DNA of 35,210 nucleotides from JAGPUQ01 sp049325095 (GTDB lineage: Bacteria > Pseudomonadota > Gammaproteobacteria > Pseudomonadales > Porticoccaceae): contig JBMOPO010000055.1 in NCBI GenBank assembly GCA_049325095.1, positions 1 to 35,210 on the forward strand, in the 5' to 3' direction. Below, piece after piece: positions 1 through 8,668 of this stretch. A model generated the notes under the pieces. That model saw only the letters and a list, made by a program, of their open reading frames with translations. It made no database searches and was not told the DNA's origin. The position numbers and the translations under genes are program-made. Each line of letters opens with the position of its first letter. The stretch's first letter is position 1.

Positions 1-517
<517 letters not shown>

Positions 518-715
518 GTCATGCCTCGTCAGGTGGTCGCCGCCGGGGGTCGGGAGCGTCCGACAGCGCCCCACTCGAGCGGCCCCGGGAAGAAATTGCG
601 CCGCGGGGAGCCTAGCGGAATTCCGGAACCGGCGTAAACCGCTCCCGGCGGTCCGGCCCGAAGCGGGCGCCGGCCGGCGCGGCGCGCCCGGCCCCGGGCG
701 CCGGCCGGGTCCGGC

Positions 716-2734
716 TCAGGCCGGGGTCGCGAAGGCGCCGCGCTTGAGTTCGGCGATGGCGTCGCGGACTTCGGCGGCCTGCTCGAATTCGAGGTTGCGC
801 GCATGCTCCAGCATCTGTGCCTCCAGTTGGGCGATGCGCTGCCCCAGCGCGGCGGGCGAGAGATCGGCCGCGGCGGCCAGGTAGCCCTGCCGGCGCTCGG
901 CGACCCGCGCCGGCCGCCGGGCGCGGCGCGCACCCACGGCGCCTTCGAGGATGTCGGGCACCGGCTTGCGGATGCCCCGGGGCACCAGCCCGTGGCGTTC
1001 GTTGAAGGCCAGTTGCTTGCGGCGCCGGCGCTCGGTCTCGTCCATCGCCCGGCGCATGGAGCCGGTGATCCGGTCGGCGTAGAGGATCGCGCGGCCGCGC
1101 AGGTTGCGGGCCGCCCGGCCGATGGTCTGGATCAGGGATTCCTCGGAGCGCAGGAAGCCCTCCTTGTCGGCGTCCAGGATGGCCACCAGGGCGACCTCGG
1201 GCATGTCCAGCCCCTCGCGCAGCAGATTGATGCCGACCAGCACGTCGAATTCGCCGAGCCGCAGGTCGCGGATGATCTCGACCCGCTCGACCGTGTTGAT
1301 GTCCGAGTGCAGGTAGCGCACCCGCACGCCGTGCTCGTCGAGGTATTCGGTGAGATCCTCGGCCATGCGCTTGGTGAGCACGGTGACCAGCACCCGCTCG
1401 TCCCGCGCCGCCGCGGCGCGGATCTCGCCGAGCAGGTCGTCGACCTGGGTGAGCGCCGGGCGCACCGCCACCTGCGGGTCCACCAGCCCGGTGGGCCGCA
1501 CCACCTGTTCGACCACCGCGTCGGCGTGTTCCGCCTCGTAGCGGCCCGGGGTGGCGGACACGAAGATGGTCTGCGGCCGCAGCCGCTCCCATTCGTCGAA
1601 GCGCAGCGGCCGGTTGTCGAGCGCGCAGGGCAGCCGGAAGCCGTACTCGACCAGGGTTTCCTTGCGCGAGCGGTCGCCGCGGTACATGCCGCCCAACTGG
1701 GGGATGGTGGCATGGGATTCGTCGATCACCAGCAGCGCGTCGGGCGGCAGGTAATCGAACAGTGTCGGCGGCGGCTCGCCCGGCTGGCGGCCGGACAGGT
1801 ACCGGGAGTAGTTCTCGATGCCCGGGCAGTAGCCGAGCTCGCTCATCATCTCCAGATCGTAGCGGGTGCGCTCGGCCAGCCGCTGCGCCTCCACCAGCTT
1901 GTCGGCGCCGCGCAGCTCGGCCAGGCGCAGGGCGAGCTCCTCCTTGATCCGTTCCACCGCGGCGAGGATGGTCTCCCGGGGCGTGACATAGTGGGTCTTC
2001 GGATAGATGGTGCAGCGCGGTATCCGCGCGACCACCTCGCCGGTGAGCGGATCGAACTGGACGAGGTTCTCCACCTCGTCGTCGAACAGCTCGATGCGCA
2101 CCGCGAGCTGTTCGGAATCCGCCGGGAAGATGTCGATCACATCGCCCCGGACCCGGTAATTGCCGCGCTCGAAGCCGATGTCATTGCGGGTGTACTGGAG
2201 CTCGGCCAGGCGGCGCAGGATGGCGCGCTGGTCGACCTGGTCGCCGCGCACCACATGCAGCAGCATCTTCAGGTAGGAGTCGGGATCGCCGAGGCCGTAG
2301 ATCGCCGACACCGTGGCCACCACCACCACGTCGCGGCGCTCGAGCAGCGCCTTGGTGGCCGACAGCCGCATCTGCTCGATGTGCTGGTTGATGGAGGCGT
2401 CCTTCTCGATGTAGGTGTCGGAGGACGGCACATAGGCTTCGGGCTGGTAATAGTCGTAGTAGGAGACGAAGTACTCGACCGCGTTGCGCGGGAAGAACTC
2501 GCGCAGCTCGCCGTACAGTTGCGCCGCCAGGGTCTTGTTGTGGGCGAGCACCAGGGTCGGCCGCTGGATGCGCTCGATCACCTTGGCGATGGTGAAGGTC
2601 TTTCCCGACCCGGTGACGCCGAGCAGGGTCTGGGCGGCCAGGCCGGATTCCAGCCCCGCGACCAGGGCCTCGATCGCCTCCGGCTGGTCGCCGGCGGGCG
2701 CGTAATCGCTGACGACGGTGAGCGGCCTGTGCAT
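716..2734 (-). CDS. uvrB: UvrABC system protein B (excinuclease ABC subunit B)
   Basis: UvrB is the damage-verifying helicase-like subunit of nucleotide excision repair. It is loaded by UvrA and recruits UvrC for incision. The product is 672 aa, close to E. coli UvrB. It shows Walker A GVTGSGKT (39-46), the DNA-clamping beta-hairpin region YYDYYQPEAYVPSSDTYIEK (92-111), motif II DESH (338-341), a helicase motif around FVSATPGRYE, and the motif V/VI region with GINLLREGLDMPEV and QTIGRAARN. A C-terminal UVR domain (about 634-662) would contact UvrC. The start at 2734 (MHRPLTVVSDYAPAGDQPEA) matches the family; longer in-frame extensions run into the ppa promoter. The gene stands alone, divergent from ppa. 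Downstream (518-715) is GC-rich dyad-forming sequence, including a 13-bp direct repeat at 665-677 and 696-708, and no gene was seen there. Confidence 0.97.
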   Translation of the reverse strand: MHRPLTVVSDYAPAGDQPEAIEALVAGLESGLAAQTLLGVTGSGKTFTIAKVIERIQRPTLVLAHNKTLAAQLYGELREFFPRNAVEYFVSYYDYYQPEAYVPSSDTYIEKDASINQHIEQMRLSATKALLERRDVVVVATVSAIYGLGDPDSYLKMLLHVVRGDQVDQRAILRRLAELQYTRNDIGFERGNYRVRGDVIDIFPADSEQLAVRIELFDDEVENLVQFDPLTGEVVARIPRCTIYPKTHYVTPRETILAAVERIKEELALRLAELRGADKLVEAQRLAERTRYDLEMMSELGYCPGIENYSRYLSGRQPGEPPPTLFDYLPPDALLVIDESHATIPQLGGMYRGDRSRKETLVEYGFRLPCALDNRPLRFDEWERLRPQTIFVSATPGRYEAEHADAVVEQVVRPTGLVDPQVAVRPALTQVDDLLGEIRAAAARDERVLVTVLTKRMAEDLTEYLDEHGVRVRYLHSDINTVERVEIIRDLRLGEFDVLVGINLLREGLDMPEVALVAILDADKEGFLRSEESLIQTIGRAARNLRGRAILYADRITGSMRRAMDETERRRRKQLAFNERHGLVPRGIRKPVPDILEGAVGARRARRPARVAERRQGYLAAAADLSPAALGQRIAQLEAQMLEHARNLEFEQAAEVRDAIAELKRGAFATPA

Positions 2735-2763
2735 GGTGGGATTGGATCGCACGACGGGCACGG

Positions 2764-2769
2764 ATTCTA
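2764..2769 (-). promoter_or_regulatory. Candidate -10 box for uvrB
   Basis: TAGAAT on the minus strand lies about 30 bp upstream of the uvrB ATG. No convincing -35 was seen at the usual spacing. No LexA (SOS) box of the CTG-N10-CAG form was recognised nearby. Confidence 0.4.
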
Positions 2770-2804
2770 CCAGTTCGCCGCCGGGCCGCGGCGGCGGGTC
2801 GGCT

Positions 2805-2832
2805 TTGCTCCGCCCCCCGGCCCCCCTATAAT
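2805..2832 (+). promoter_or_regulatory. Sigma-70-like promoter of ppa
   Basis: A perfect -10 hexamer TATAAT (2827-2832) is preceded, after 16 bp, by TTGCTC (2805-2810), a half-matching -35. Transcription would begin near 2839, giving a leader of about 28 nt before the ppa ATG at 2867. No clear Shine-Dalgarno was seen in that leader. Confidence 0.6.
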
Positions 2833-2866
2833 CGCGCCCCCTCCCCGCCACCCGATCCCGTATCCC

Positions 2867-3403
2867 ATGAGTTACCGCAATGTTCCGGCCGGCCAGAATC
2901 TGCCCGACGACATCAATGTCGTGATCGAGATCCCCGCCAACCACGATCCCATCAAGTACGAGATCAACAAGGAATGCGACGTGCTGTTCGTGGACCGTTT
3001 CGTCGCGACGCCCATGTTCTACCCCGCGAACTACGGCTACATCCCGGGCACCCTGTCCGAGGACGGGGATCCCCTCGACGTGCTGGTGGTGTCCCCCTAC
3101 CCGGTGCTGCCGGGCTCGGTGATCCGCAGCCGGCCCATCGGCATGCTGGTGATGACCGACGAGGCGGGCCCCGACGCCAAGCTGATCGCCGTCCCCCACG
3201 ACAAGCTGGCCAGCCTCTATGCCGGGGTGCGGGAGGTCGAGGACCTGCCGGAACTGCTGCGCAAGCAGACCGAGCACTACTTCGAGAACTACAAGGATCT
3301 CGAGGAGGGCAAGTGGGTGAAGATCAACGGCTGGCGCAACGCCGCGGCCGCCCGCGCCGAGATCCTGGCCTCGCGCGAGCGCTATCTGCGAAACCACGCC
3401 TGA
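2867..3403 (+). CDS. ppa: Inorganic pyrophosphatase (family I)
   Basis: Hydrolyses pyrophosphate to two phosphates in the cytoplasm, pulling biosynthetic reactions forward. The 178-aa product matches the bacterial family I length (E. coli 176). The signature DGDPLDV (66-72) supplies metal-binding Asp66, Asp68 and Asp71. The conserved Glu21, Lys30, Glu32 and Arg44 are present in the expected N-terminal pattern, and Asp98, Asp103 and Lys105 form the second acidic cluster. The start MSYRNVPAGQNLPDDINVVI is typical. The gene is monocistronic, divergent from uvrB and convergent with the esterase at 3480. The short gap that follows holds a GC-rich stem (3441-3447 with 3458-3464) that may end transcription. 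Confidence 0.97.
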   Translation: MSYRNVPAGQNLPDDINVVIEIPANHDPIKYEINKECDVLFVDRFVATPMFYPANYGYIPGTLSEDGDPLDVLVVSPYPVLPGSVIRSRPIGMLVMTDEAGPDAKLIAVPHDKLASLYAGVREVEDLPELLRKQTEHYFENYKDLEEGKWVKINGWRNAAAARAEILASRERYLRNHA

Positions 3404-3479
3404 AGGCGCCGGCGCCGCCGGTTCCGGATCGCACCGGCCCGGGCGGCGATCCCCGGGGCCGCCCGCCCGGCCCCGCGCT

Positions 3480-4370
3480 TCAGGTCTTGGCGATGACGAA
3501 GGCGCCGATCATCTGGATCGCCTGTTTGCCCTCGGGGATCAGTTTCGCCATCAGATGCCAGACGTGCATCATGCCCTCCCAGACTTCCAGGGTGACATCG
3601 ACCCCGGCCTCCCGGGCGACCCGGCTGAGGGTGATGGCGTCATCGTAGAGCACCTCTTCGGTGCCGACCTGGATCAGCAGCGGGGGCAGGCCGCGGAGGT
3701 CGGCGAAGATCGGTGAGGCCAGCGGCGACTTCGGGTCCTGGCCGTTGAGGTAGAGACCCGCCATCCAGCGCAGCGCATCCGGCCGCAGCATGGGATCGGC
3801 CTCGGCCATGGAGGTCATCGAACCGCTGGCGCAGGTCAGGTCGGCCCAGGGCGAAATGCAGATGCCGCCGGCCGGCAGCGGGAGCTTGCGCTCGCGCAGC
3901 GCCACCAGGGTCGCCACCGTCAGCCCGCCGCCCGCCGAATCCCCGGCGATGCACAGCCGGGCCGGATCGATCCCGGTGTCGAGCAGCCCCTGATAGGCGG
4001 CCACCGCGTCCTCCACCGCCGCCGGAAACGGGTGTTCCGGCGCCAGCCGATAGTCGGCAATGAAGGCCCGGGCGTGCGCGGCGTCGGCGATCCCGCCCAC
4101 CAGGTCGCGATGGCTGAGCGGCGAGCCCAGCACATAGCCGCCGCCGTGCAGATAGAGGATCACCCGTCCGCCGTCGCCGGTCTGCGGCAACTGCCACTCA
4201 CCGGGCACGCCGTTGAGGGTGGCGGGCTGTCCCGGCGCCCGGCGGCTCATCAGGCCGGACATCTTCTCCAGGGTTTCGCGCTCCTTGGCCACGGAGCCGC
4301 TGGCCCCCAGCTTTTTCTTCATGGTCCGCCGCGTCACCCAGGCCAGACACTTGCTTCTCCTGCTTGCCAT
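3480..4370 (-). CDS. Alpha/beta hydrolase, hormone-sensitive-lipase (HSL) type esterase
   Basis: A 296-aa carboxylesterase of the HSL group. The oxyanion-hole motif HGGG is at 75-78. The nucleophile elbow GDSAGG (143-148) has Ser145. An acidic stretch, GTEEVLYDD (236-244), carries the likely triad acid, and His269 in EGMMH is the likely triad base. No signal peptide is evident; the basic N-terminus lacks a hydrophobic core, so the enzyme is probably cytoplasmic. The ATG at 4370 has a good Shine-Dalgarno (GAGAGGAG). It lies 106 bp downstream of the SDR at 4477-5247 on the same strand, so the two may be co-transcribed. The natural substrate cannot be told from sequence; short-chain acyl esters are usual for the family. 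Confidence 0.88.
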   Translation of the reverse strand: MASRRSKCLAWVTRRTMKKKLGASGSVAKERETLEKMSGLMSRRAPGQPATLNGVPGEWQLPQTGDGGRVILYLHGGGYVLGSPLSHRDLVGGIADAAHARAFIADYRLAPEHPFPAAVEDAVAAYQGLLDTGIDPARLCIAGDSAGGGLTVATLVALRERKLPLPAGGICISPWADLTCASGSMTSMAEADPMLRPDALRWMAGLYLNGQDPKSPLASPIFADLRGLPPLLIQVGTEEVLYDDAITLSRVAREAGVDVTLEVWEGMMHVWHLMAKLIPEGKQAIQMIGAFVIAKT

Positions 4371-4476
4371 TGCCGCTCCTCTCGATGCACTCGGATTGCT
4401 GTTTTGGATGGATTGCGGATCGGGCGGGCGCGCCGGCCGCCGCTGCGGGCCGCGAGCGCCGCTCCCGATCCGGGAT

Positions 4477-5247
4477 TCAGTTGGCGGTCACCCTGCCGCC
4501 ATCGATGACCAGGGTCTGCCCGGTCATGAAGGCGCCGGCCGGCGAGGCCAGGAACACCGCGGCCCCGGCGATCTCCTCGGGCGTGCCGATGCGCCGCAGC
4601 GGCGCGCGTTCGGTCGCCTTCTGCAGGTATTCGGGGTTGTCCCAGAGGGCGCGGGCGAAATCGGTCTTGATCAGCCCGGGCGCGATGGCGTTGGCGCGGA
4701 TGTTGTCCGGCCCGAACTCGGCGGCGATGTTGCGCGCCAGCGCCAGGTCGGCGGCCTTCGACAGCCCGTAGGCGCCGAGCGTGGTGTGGCCGAGGATGCC
4801 GCCGATGGACGACACGATGATGATCACCCCGTCGCGGCGCGCGCGCATCTCCGGGATCACCATCGAGCACAGCCAGTGGTTGGACTTGATGTTGTTGTCG
4901 AGGATCTTGTCGAGCTGTTCGTCGCTGATCCCCAGCATGGAGCCGTAATAGGGATTGGAGGCGGCGTTGCACACCAGGATGTCGATCCTGCCGCAGACCT
5001 CGCGGGTGCGGCTCACCAGGTGTTCGAGGTCCTCCTTGCGGGAAATGTTGGCCGGCACCGCGAGCGCCCGGTCCGCGCCGGCCCGGGCGTTGATCGCCGC
5101 GGCCACCGCGTCGCAGGCGTCGGCCTTGCGGCTCGACACCACCACCCGGGCGCCGTGCAGCGCCATCTGTTCGGCGATGGCGCGGCCGATGCCCTTGGTC
5201 GAACCCGTGATCACCGCCACCTTGCCGCCGAGATCGAACAGCTCCAT
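4477..5247 (-). CDS. Short-chain dehydrogenase/reductase (SDR)
   Basis: A 256-aa classical SDR that moves hydride between NAD(P) and an alcohol or ketone. The cofactor motif is TGSTKGIG (14-21), the structural motif is CNAA (93-96, where NNAG is usual), catalytic Ser is in VSSIGG (Ser146 or Ser147), and the active-site pair is Tyr160 and Lys164 in YGLSK. The C-terminal MTGQTLVIDGG is typical. The overall pattern, with NAAS-NPYYG after strand 4, recalls DHRS4-like carbonyl reductases and 3-oxoacyl reductases. Start 5247 (MELFDLGG) is chosen because GAGGGGAGG precedes it; two in-frame ATGs lie upstream at 5262 and 5265. It faces away from the CoA-transferase at 5427 and may share regulation with it. 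Substrate unknown. Confidence 0.9.
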   Translation of the reverse strand: MELFDLGGKVAVITGSTKGIGRAIAEQMALHGARVVVSSRKADACDAVAAAINARAGADRALAVPANISRKEDLEHLVSRTREVCGRIDILVCNAASNPYYGSMLGISDEQLDKILDNNIKSNHWLCSMVIPEMRARRDGVIIIVSSIGGILGHTTLGAYGLSKAADLALARNIAAEFGPDNIRANAIAPGLIKTDFARALWDNPEYLQKATERAPLRRIGTPEEIAGAAVFLASPAGAFMTGQTLVIDGGRVTAN

Positions 5248-5426
5248 GACCCTCCCCCTCATCATCGGACAGGCGCATTCTAGCAGCGCCCGGCGGCGAA
5301 CCCAGGGGTGGCGGAGGTCGGACTTGACCCGTATCCCCCCGCTGTGACGAAATCACGGGCCGGCGCCGGGCCGTCCCCCCAGGGACCGCGACCCAGGCCT
5401 CCATAACCCATAACGAGACCAGCGAC

Positions 5427-6638
5427 ATGGCCCCCAAACACCTGCTCGACGGCATCAAGGTACTGGACTTCACCCACTACGTTGCCGGGCCCCACTGCAC
5501 CCGGCTGATGGCCGAGGCCGGCGCCGAAGTGATCAAGGTCGAGTCGCTCACCGGCGACACCGCGCGCATGCTGCCGGTGCACCGCCAGGGCCGCAGCGGC
5601 TACTTCATCCAGCACAACCGCGGCAAGCGCACCCTGTGCATGGACCTGCGCCGGCCCGAGGCACAGGAGATCTGCCGGGAACTGACCCGCCAGGTCGACG
5701 TGGTGGTGGAAAACTTCACCCCCGGGGTGATGAAGAGGTTCGGCCTCGACTGGGAGGCGCTGCGCAAGGTCAACCCCGAACTGATCATGTGCTCGATTTC
5801 CTGCATGGGCCAGGAGGGCGAGCTCGCCAACCTGCCCGGCTTCGACTACATCGGTCAGGCCTACTCCGGCGTCATGGCGATGACCGGTGAGGCGGGCGGC
5901 TACCCGGCGCTGTCGGGGATGGCCTTTGGCGACATCTCCACCGGCGCCCACGCCTATGGCGCCATCGTCACCGCCCTGTTCCACAAGCTGCGCGGCGGCG
6001 GCGGGCAGTATCTGGACATCACATTGCTCGACTGCCTGTTCAGCTACCACGAGATGAACGTCCAGGTGTGCAGCGCGTCCGGCGGACAGATGCTGCCCAG
6101 GCGCAGCGGCCACCTGCACGCCTTCGTGACCCCCCTGGGGCTCTATCGCTGCGGCGACCGCTACCTGGTGGTCGTGGCCATCGGTCCCCAATGGGAAAAC
6201 CTGGTCAAGCTGCTCGGCCGCGAGGACCTGCTCACCGATCCCAGGTTCGCCGACCTCGCCGGCCGCCACGCCAACAAGGATGAGATCAACGGCGCCATCG
6301 AGACCTGGCTGGCCGGCATCGGCGACCCGGAGCGCGCCCTGCGCCTGCTGCAGGACCACCACGTCCCCTGCGCGCCGGTGCTGGAGGTCGAGGAGGTCAT
6401 GGCCCATCCCCATGTGCGCCGGAGAGGCACGGTGCAGAAGGTGACCGACCGGATCTTCGGCGAGGTCGAGGTGCCGGCCAGCCCGCTGCGCTTCTCCCAG
6501 TTTCCCGAGCCGCTGGAGCTGCACGCCGGGCTGCTCGGCGAACACAACCACCAGATCCTCGCCGAGCGCCTGGGCTACAGCGCGCAGCGCATCGCCGAAC
6601 TGGAAGCGGCCGGGGTCATCGCCTCCAGGAATTGCTGA
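5427..6638 (+). CDS. CaiB/BaiF family (family III) CoA-transferase
   Basis: Moves coenzyme A between acyl donors and carboxylic acids via an aspartyl-CoA thioester. The 403-aa product has the family opening LLDGIKVLDFTHYVAGPHCT, the CoA-binding region with EVIKVES and NRGKRTLCMDLRRPE, VVVENFTPGVMKRFGLD, and GFDYIGQAYSGVM, where Asp140 is the likely catalytic residue. The second half shows GQYLDITLLDCL and the C-terminal VPASPLRFS. CaiB/BaiF enzymes often activate carnitine, oxalate, bile acids or aromatic and alicyclic acids; which one applies here is not visible. Divergent SDR and esterase genes are next to it, and CoA-linked enzymes lie further right. A weak ribosome site precedes the ATG, and the leader contains CCATAACCCATAACGAG, similar to the leader of the LLM gene at 15431. 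Confidence 0.93.
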   Translation: MAPKHLLDGIKVLDFTHYVAGPHCTRLMAEAGAEVIKVESLTGDTARMLPVHRQGRSGYFIQHNRGKRTLCMDLRRPEAQEICRELTRQVDVVVENFTPGVMKRFGLDWEALRKVNPELIMCSISCMGQEGELANLPGFDYIGQAYSGVMAMTGEAGGYPALSGMAFGDISTGAHAYGAIVTALFHKLRGGGGQYLDITLLDCLFSYHEMNVQVCSASGGQMLPRRSGHLHAFVTPLGLYRCGDRYLVVVAIGPQWENLVKLLGREDLLTDPRFADLAGRHANKDEINGAIETWLAGIGDPERALRLLQDHHVPCAPVLEVEEVMAHPHVRRRGTVQKVTDRIFGEVEVPASPLRFSQFPEPLELHAGLLGEHNHQILAERLGYSAQRIAELEAAGVIASRNC

Positions 6639-6645
6639 AGGGACG

Positions 6646-6671
6646 CCGGCCGGCGCGGATCCGCCGGCCGG
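6646..6671 (+). terminator. GC hairpin between the CoA-transferase and pncA
   Basis: Perfect 10-bp arms CCGGCCGGCG (6646-6655) and CGCCGGCCGG (6662-6671) enclose a 6-nt loop, 7 bp after the CoA-transferase stop. There is no T-run, so Rho-independent termination would be weak. The right arm ends 3 bp before a TATACT box, so the hairpin DNA also covers the -35 region of the putative pncA promoter. Confidence 0.5.
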
Positions 6672-6674
6672 GAC

Positions 6675-6680
6675 TATACT
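6675..6680 (+). promoter_or_regulatory. Candidate -10 box for pncA-pncB
   Basis: TATACT lies 32 bp before the pncA ATG. The expected -35 region is inside a GC-rich palindrome and does not match the consensus, so an activator or an alternative promoter may be needed. Confidence 0.4.
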
Positions 6681-6711
6681 GGAGCGCCTGGAGCTTCCCT
6701 GGAGGGGCGCC

Positions 6712-7299
6712 ATGGCCCGCTACGACCCCGCCACCGCGCTGCTCATCGTCGATCTGCAAAACGATTTCGCCGACCCGTCCGGCAGTCTGTACGTACCCGG
6801 GGGCGAGGCCCTGCCCCGGTTCCTCAACCGCGAGATCGCGCGCGCCGCGGCGGCCGGCGCCCCGGTCGTCTACACCCAGGACTGGCACCCGCCCATCACG
6901 CCGCATTTCAAAAAGGACGGCGGCATCTGGCCGGTGCACTGCGTCGCCGGGAGCTGGGGGGCCGACTTCCACCCCGACCTGGAGCGCCGGGGCGAGCTGG
7001 TGATCCGCAAGGGCACCGGCGGCGAGGACGGCTACTCGGCCTTTGCGGTGCGCGATCCGGACTCCGGGGCGACCGCGGCCACCCCGCTGGCCGCGCTGCT
7101 CGCCGAGCGCGGCGTCCGGCGCCTGGTGGTGGCGGGCCTGGCCACCGACTACTGCGTGAAGGAAACCGTGCTCGACGCCCGCCGGCTGGGATTTCCGGTC
7201 ACCGTGCTGCGCGACGGGATCGCCGCCGTGAACCTGGCCCCGGGCGACGGCGAGCGGGCGCTGGCCGAAATGGCCGCCGCCGGAGCGGTGCTGGAATGA
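6712..7299 (+). CDS. pncA: Nicotinamidase
   Basis: Deamidates nicotinamide to nicotinate, the first step of NAD salvage through the Preiss-Handler route. The 195-aa protein is an isochorismatase-fold hydrolase. Catalytic Asp14 is in LIVDLQNDF, Lys100 is in VIRKGT and nucleophile Cys148 is in GLATDYCVKET. The metal site Asp57-x-His59 and His65 is in DWHPPITPHF. Length and motifs match bacterial and archaeal PncA. GGAGG precedes the ATG. The stop overlaps the start of pncB by ATGA, so the two genes are very likely translationally coupled, and the pair converts nicotinamide to nicotinate mononucleotide. Confidence 0.95.
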   Translation: MARYDPATALLIVDLQNDFADPSGSLYVPGGEALPRFLNREIARAAAAGAPVVYTQDWHPPITPHFKKDGGIWPVHCVAGSWGADFHPDLERRGELVIRKGTGGEDGYSAFAVRDPDSGATAATPLAALLAERGVRRLVVAGLATDYCVKETVLDARRLGFPVTVLRDGIAAVNLAPGDGERALAEMAAAGAVLE

Positions 7300-8663
7300 C
7301 CGGTGACCGGCCGGAAACCCCGGGGTCGGCGCTGTTCACCGACTTCTATGAGCTGAAGATGTTGCAGGCCTACCGGCGCGAGCGGCTCGGCGGCCTCGCG
7401 GTGTTCGACCTGTTCGTGCGCCGGCTGCCGCCCGGGCGCGGCTTCCTGCTCGCCGCCGGCATCGAGGACGCGCTCGACTACCTGGAACAACTGCGCTTTG
7501 CGCCGCAAGACCTCGACTACCTCGCCACCCTGCGCGACCTCAGCCCGGAATTCCTCGCCTGGCTGGCGGATTTCCGCTTCACGGGGTCGGTGCGGGCGGT
7601 GGCCGAGGGCACCCCGGTATTTCCCGGCCAGCCGCTGCTCGAAGTCATCGCGCCGATCGCCGAGGCCCAACTGGTGGAGACCTGGCTGCTCAACCAGGTG
7701 AGCTTCCAGACCCTGGCCGCCACCAAGGGCGCGCGGGCGGTGCTGGCCGCCCGCGGCAAGCCGGTGATCGACTTCGGCGCGCGCCGCGCCCAGGGCACCG
7801 ATGCCGCGCTCAAGGCCGCGCGCTGCTTCCACCTGGCCGGTTTCCACTCCACCTCGAACCTCCTCGCCGGGCGCCGCTACGGCCTTCCGGTCACCGGCAC
7901 CATGGCGCACAGCTACATCGAGGCCCATGACGACGAACTGGCGGCGCTGCGGGAATTCACCGCCCTCTATCCGGACACCACGCTGCTGGTGGACACCTAC
8001 GACACCCTGACCGGGGTCCGCCGGGTCATCGAGCTGGCCGGCGAGCTGGGCGCGGAGTTCCGGGTGGGCGCGATCCGGCTCGACTCCGGCGACCTGGCCG
8101 CCCTCGCCCGGGAATCCCGCCGGCTGCTGGACGCGGCGGGCCTCGCCCAAGTGAAGATCGTCGCCAGCGGCGGACTCGACGAGTACCGCATCGCCGAGCT
8201 GGAAGCGGCCGGCGCCCCGATCGACCTCTATGCGGTGGGCACCGGGGTCATCACCTCGGACGATGCCCCGGCCCTGGACAGCGCCTACAAGCTGGTCGAA
8301 TACGCCGGCGCCGGGCGCATGAAGCTGTCCAGCGAAAAGGCCACGCTGCCGGGCCGCAAGCAGGTCTTCCGCCAGTTCGCGGGCGGCGTGGCGAGCGGCG
8401 ATGTGCTCGCCCTGCACGATGAGCGCCTGCCCGGCGAGCCGCTGCTCGGCGAGCGGATGCGCGCCGGCCGGCGGCTGGCGGCCCGCGAACCCCTGGCCGC
8501 CCAGCGCGAGCGCGCGGCCCGGGAGCTGGCGCGGCTGCCGGCGGCGGCGCTGGCGCTGGCCCCGATCCCGGATGCCTACCCGGTGCGCATCAGCGACCGC
8601 CTCGCCGCGGCCCGCGAGCGGGTGCGCGCCGCCCTCACCGGCCCTTCGCGGCCGGATACCTGA
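7296..8663 (+). CDS. pncB: Nicotinate phosphoribosyltransferase
   Basis: Joins nicotinate to PRPP, with ATP hydrolysis, to give nicotinate mononucleotide. The 455-aa product has the family N-terminus TDFYELKMLQAY, VFDLFVRRLPPGRGFLLAAG, the central DFGARRAQGTDAA, and GTMAHSYIEAH with His205, the probable phosphorylated histidine. RLDSGDLAALARE, IVASGGLDEYRI and YAVGTGV follow as in other NaPRTases, then the C-terminal KLSSEKATLPGRKQVFR. It is coupled to pncA by a 4-bp overlap. This gene consumes PRPP, and a PRPP-synthetase-like gene lies 2.5 kb downstream on the other strand; any functional link is inference. The C-terminal 80 residues are rich in Ala and Arg. Confidence 0.95.
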   Translation: MTGDRPETPGSALFTDFYELKMLQAYRRERLGGLAVFDLFVRRLPPGRGFLLAAGIEDALDYLEQLRFAPQDLDYLATLRDLSPEFLAWLADFRFTGSVRAVAEGTPVFPGQPLLEVIAPIAEAQLVETWLLNQVSFQTLAATKGARAVLAARGKPVIDFGARRAQGTDAALKAARCFHLAGFHSTSNLLAGRRYGLPVTGTMAHSYIEAHDDELAALREFTALYPDTTLLVDTYDTLTGVRRVIELAGELGAEFRVGAIRLDSGDLAALARESRRLLDAAGLAQVKIVASGGLDEYRIAELEAAGAPIDLYAVGTGVITSDDAPALDSAYKLVEYAGAGRMKLSSEKATLPGRKQVFRQFAGGVASGDVLALHDERLPGEPLLGERMRAGRRLAAREPLAAQRERAARELARLPAAALALAPIPDAYPVRISDRLAAARERVRAALTGPSRPDT

Positions 8664-8668
8664 GCGGC

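Noticed and set aside
716..3397. uvrB extended upstream to an 893-codon protein
   Set aside because: The extra N-terminus is antisense to ppa and lies upstream of the uvrB promoter candidate; the family starts at 2734.
803..3403. An 866-codon plus-strand frame joining antisense uvrB to ppa
   Set aside because: The first 680 codons are the complement of uvrB with skewed composition; only the ppa part is real.
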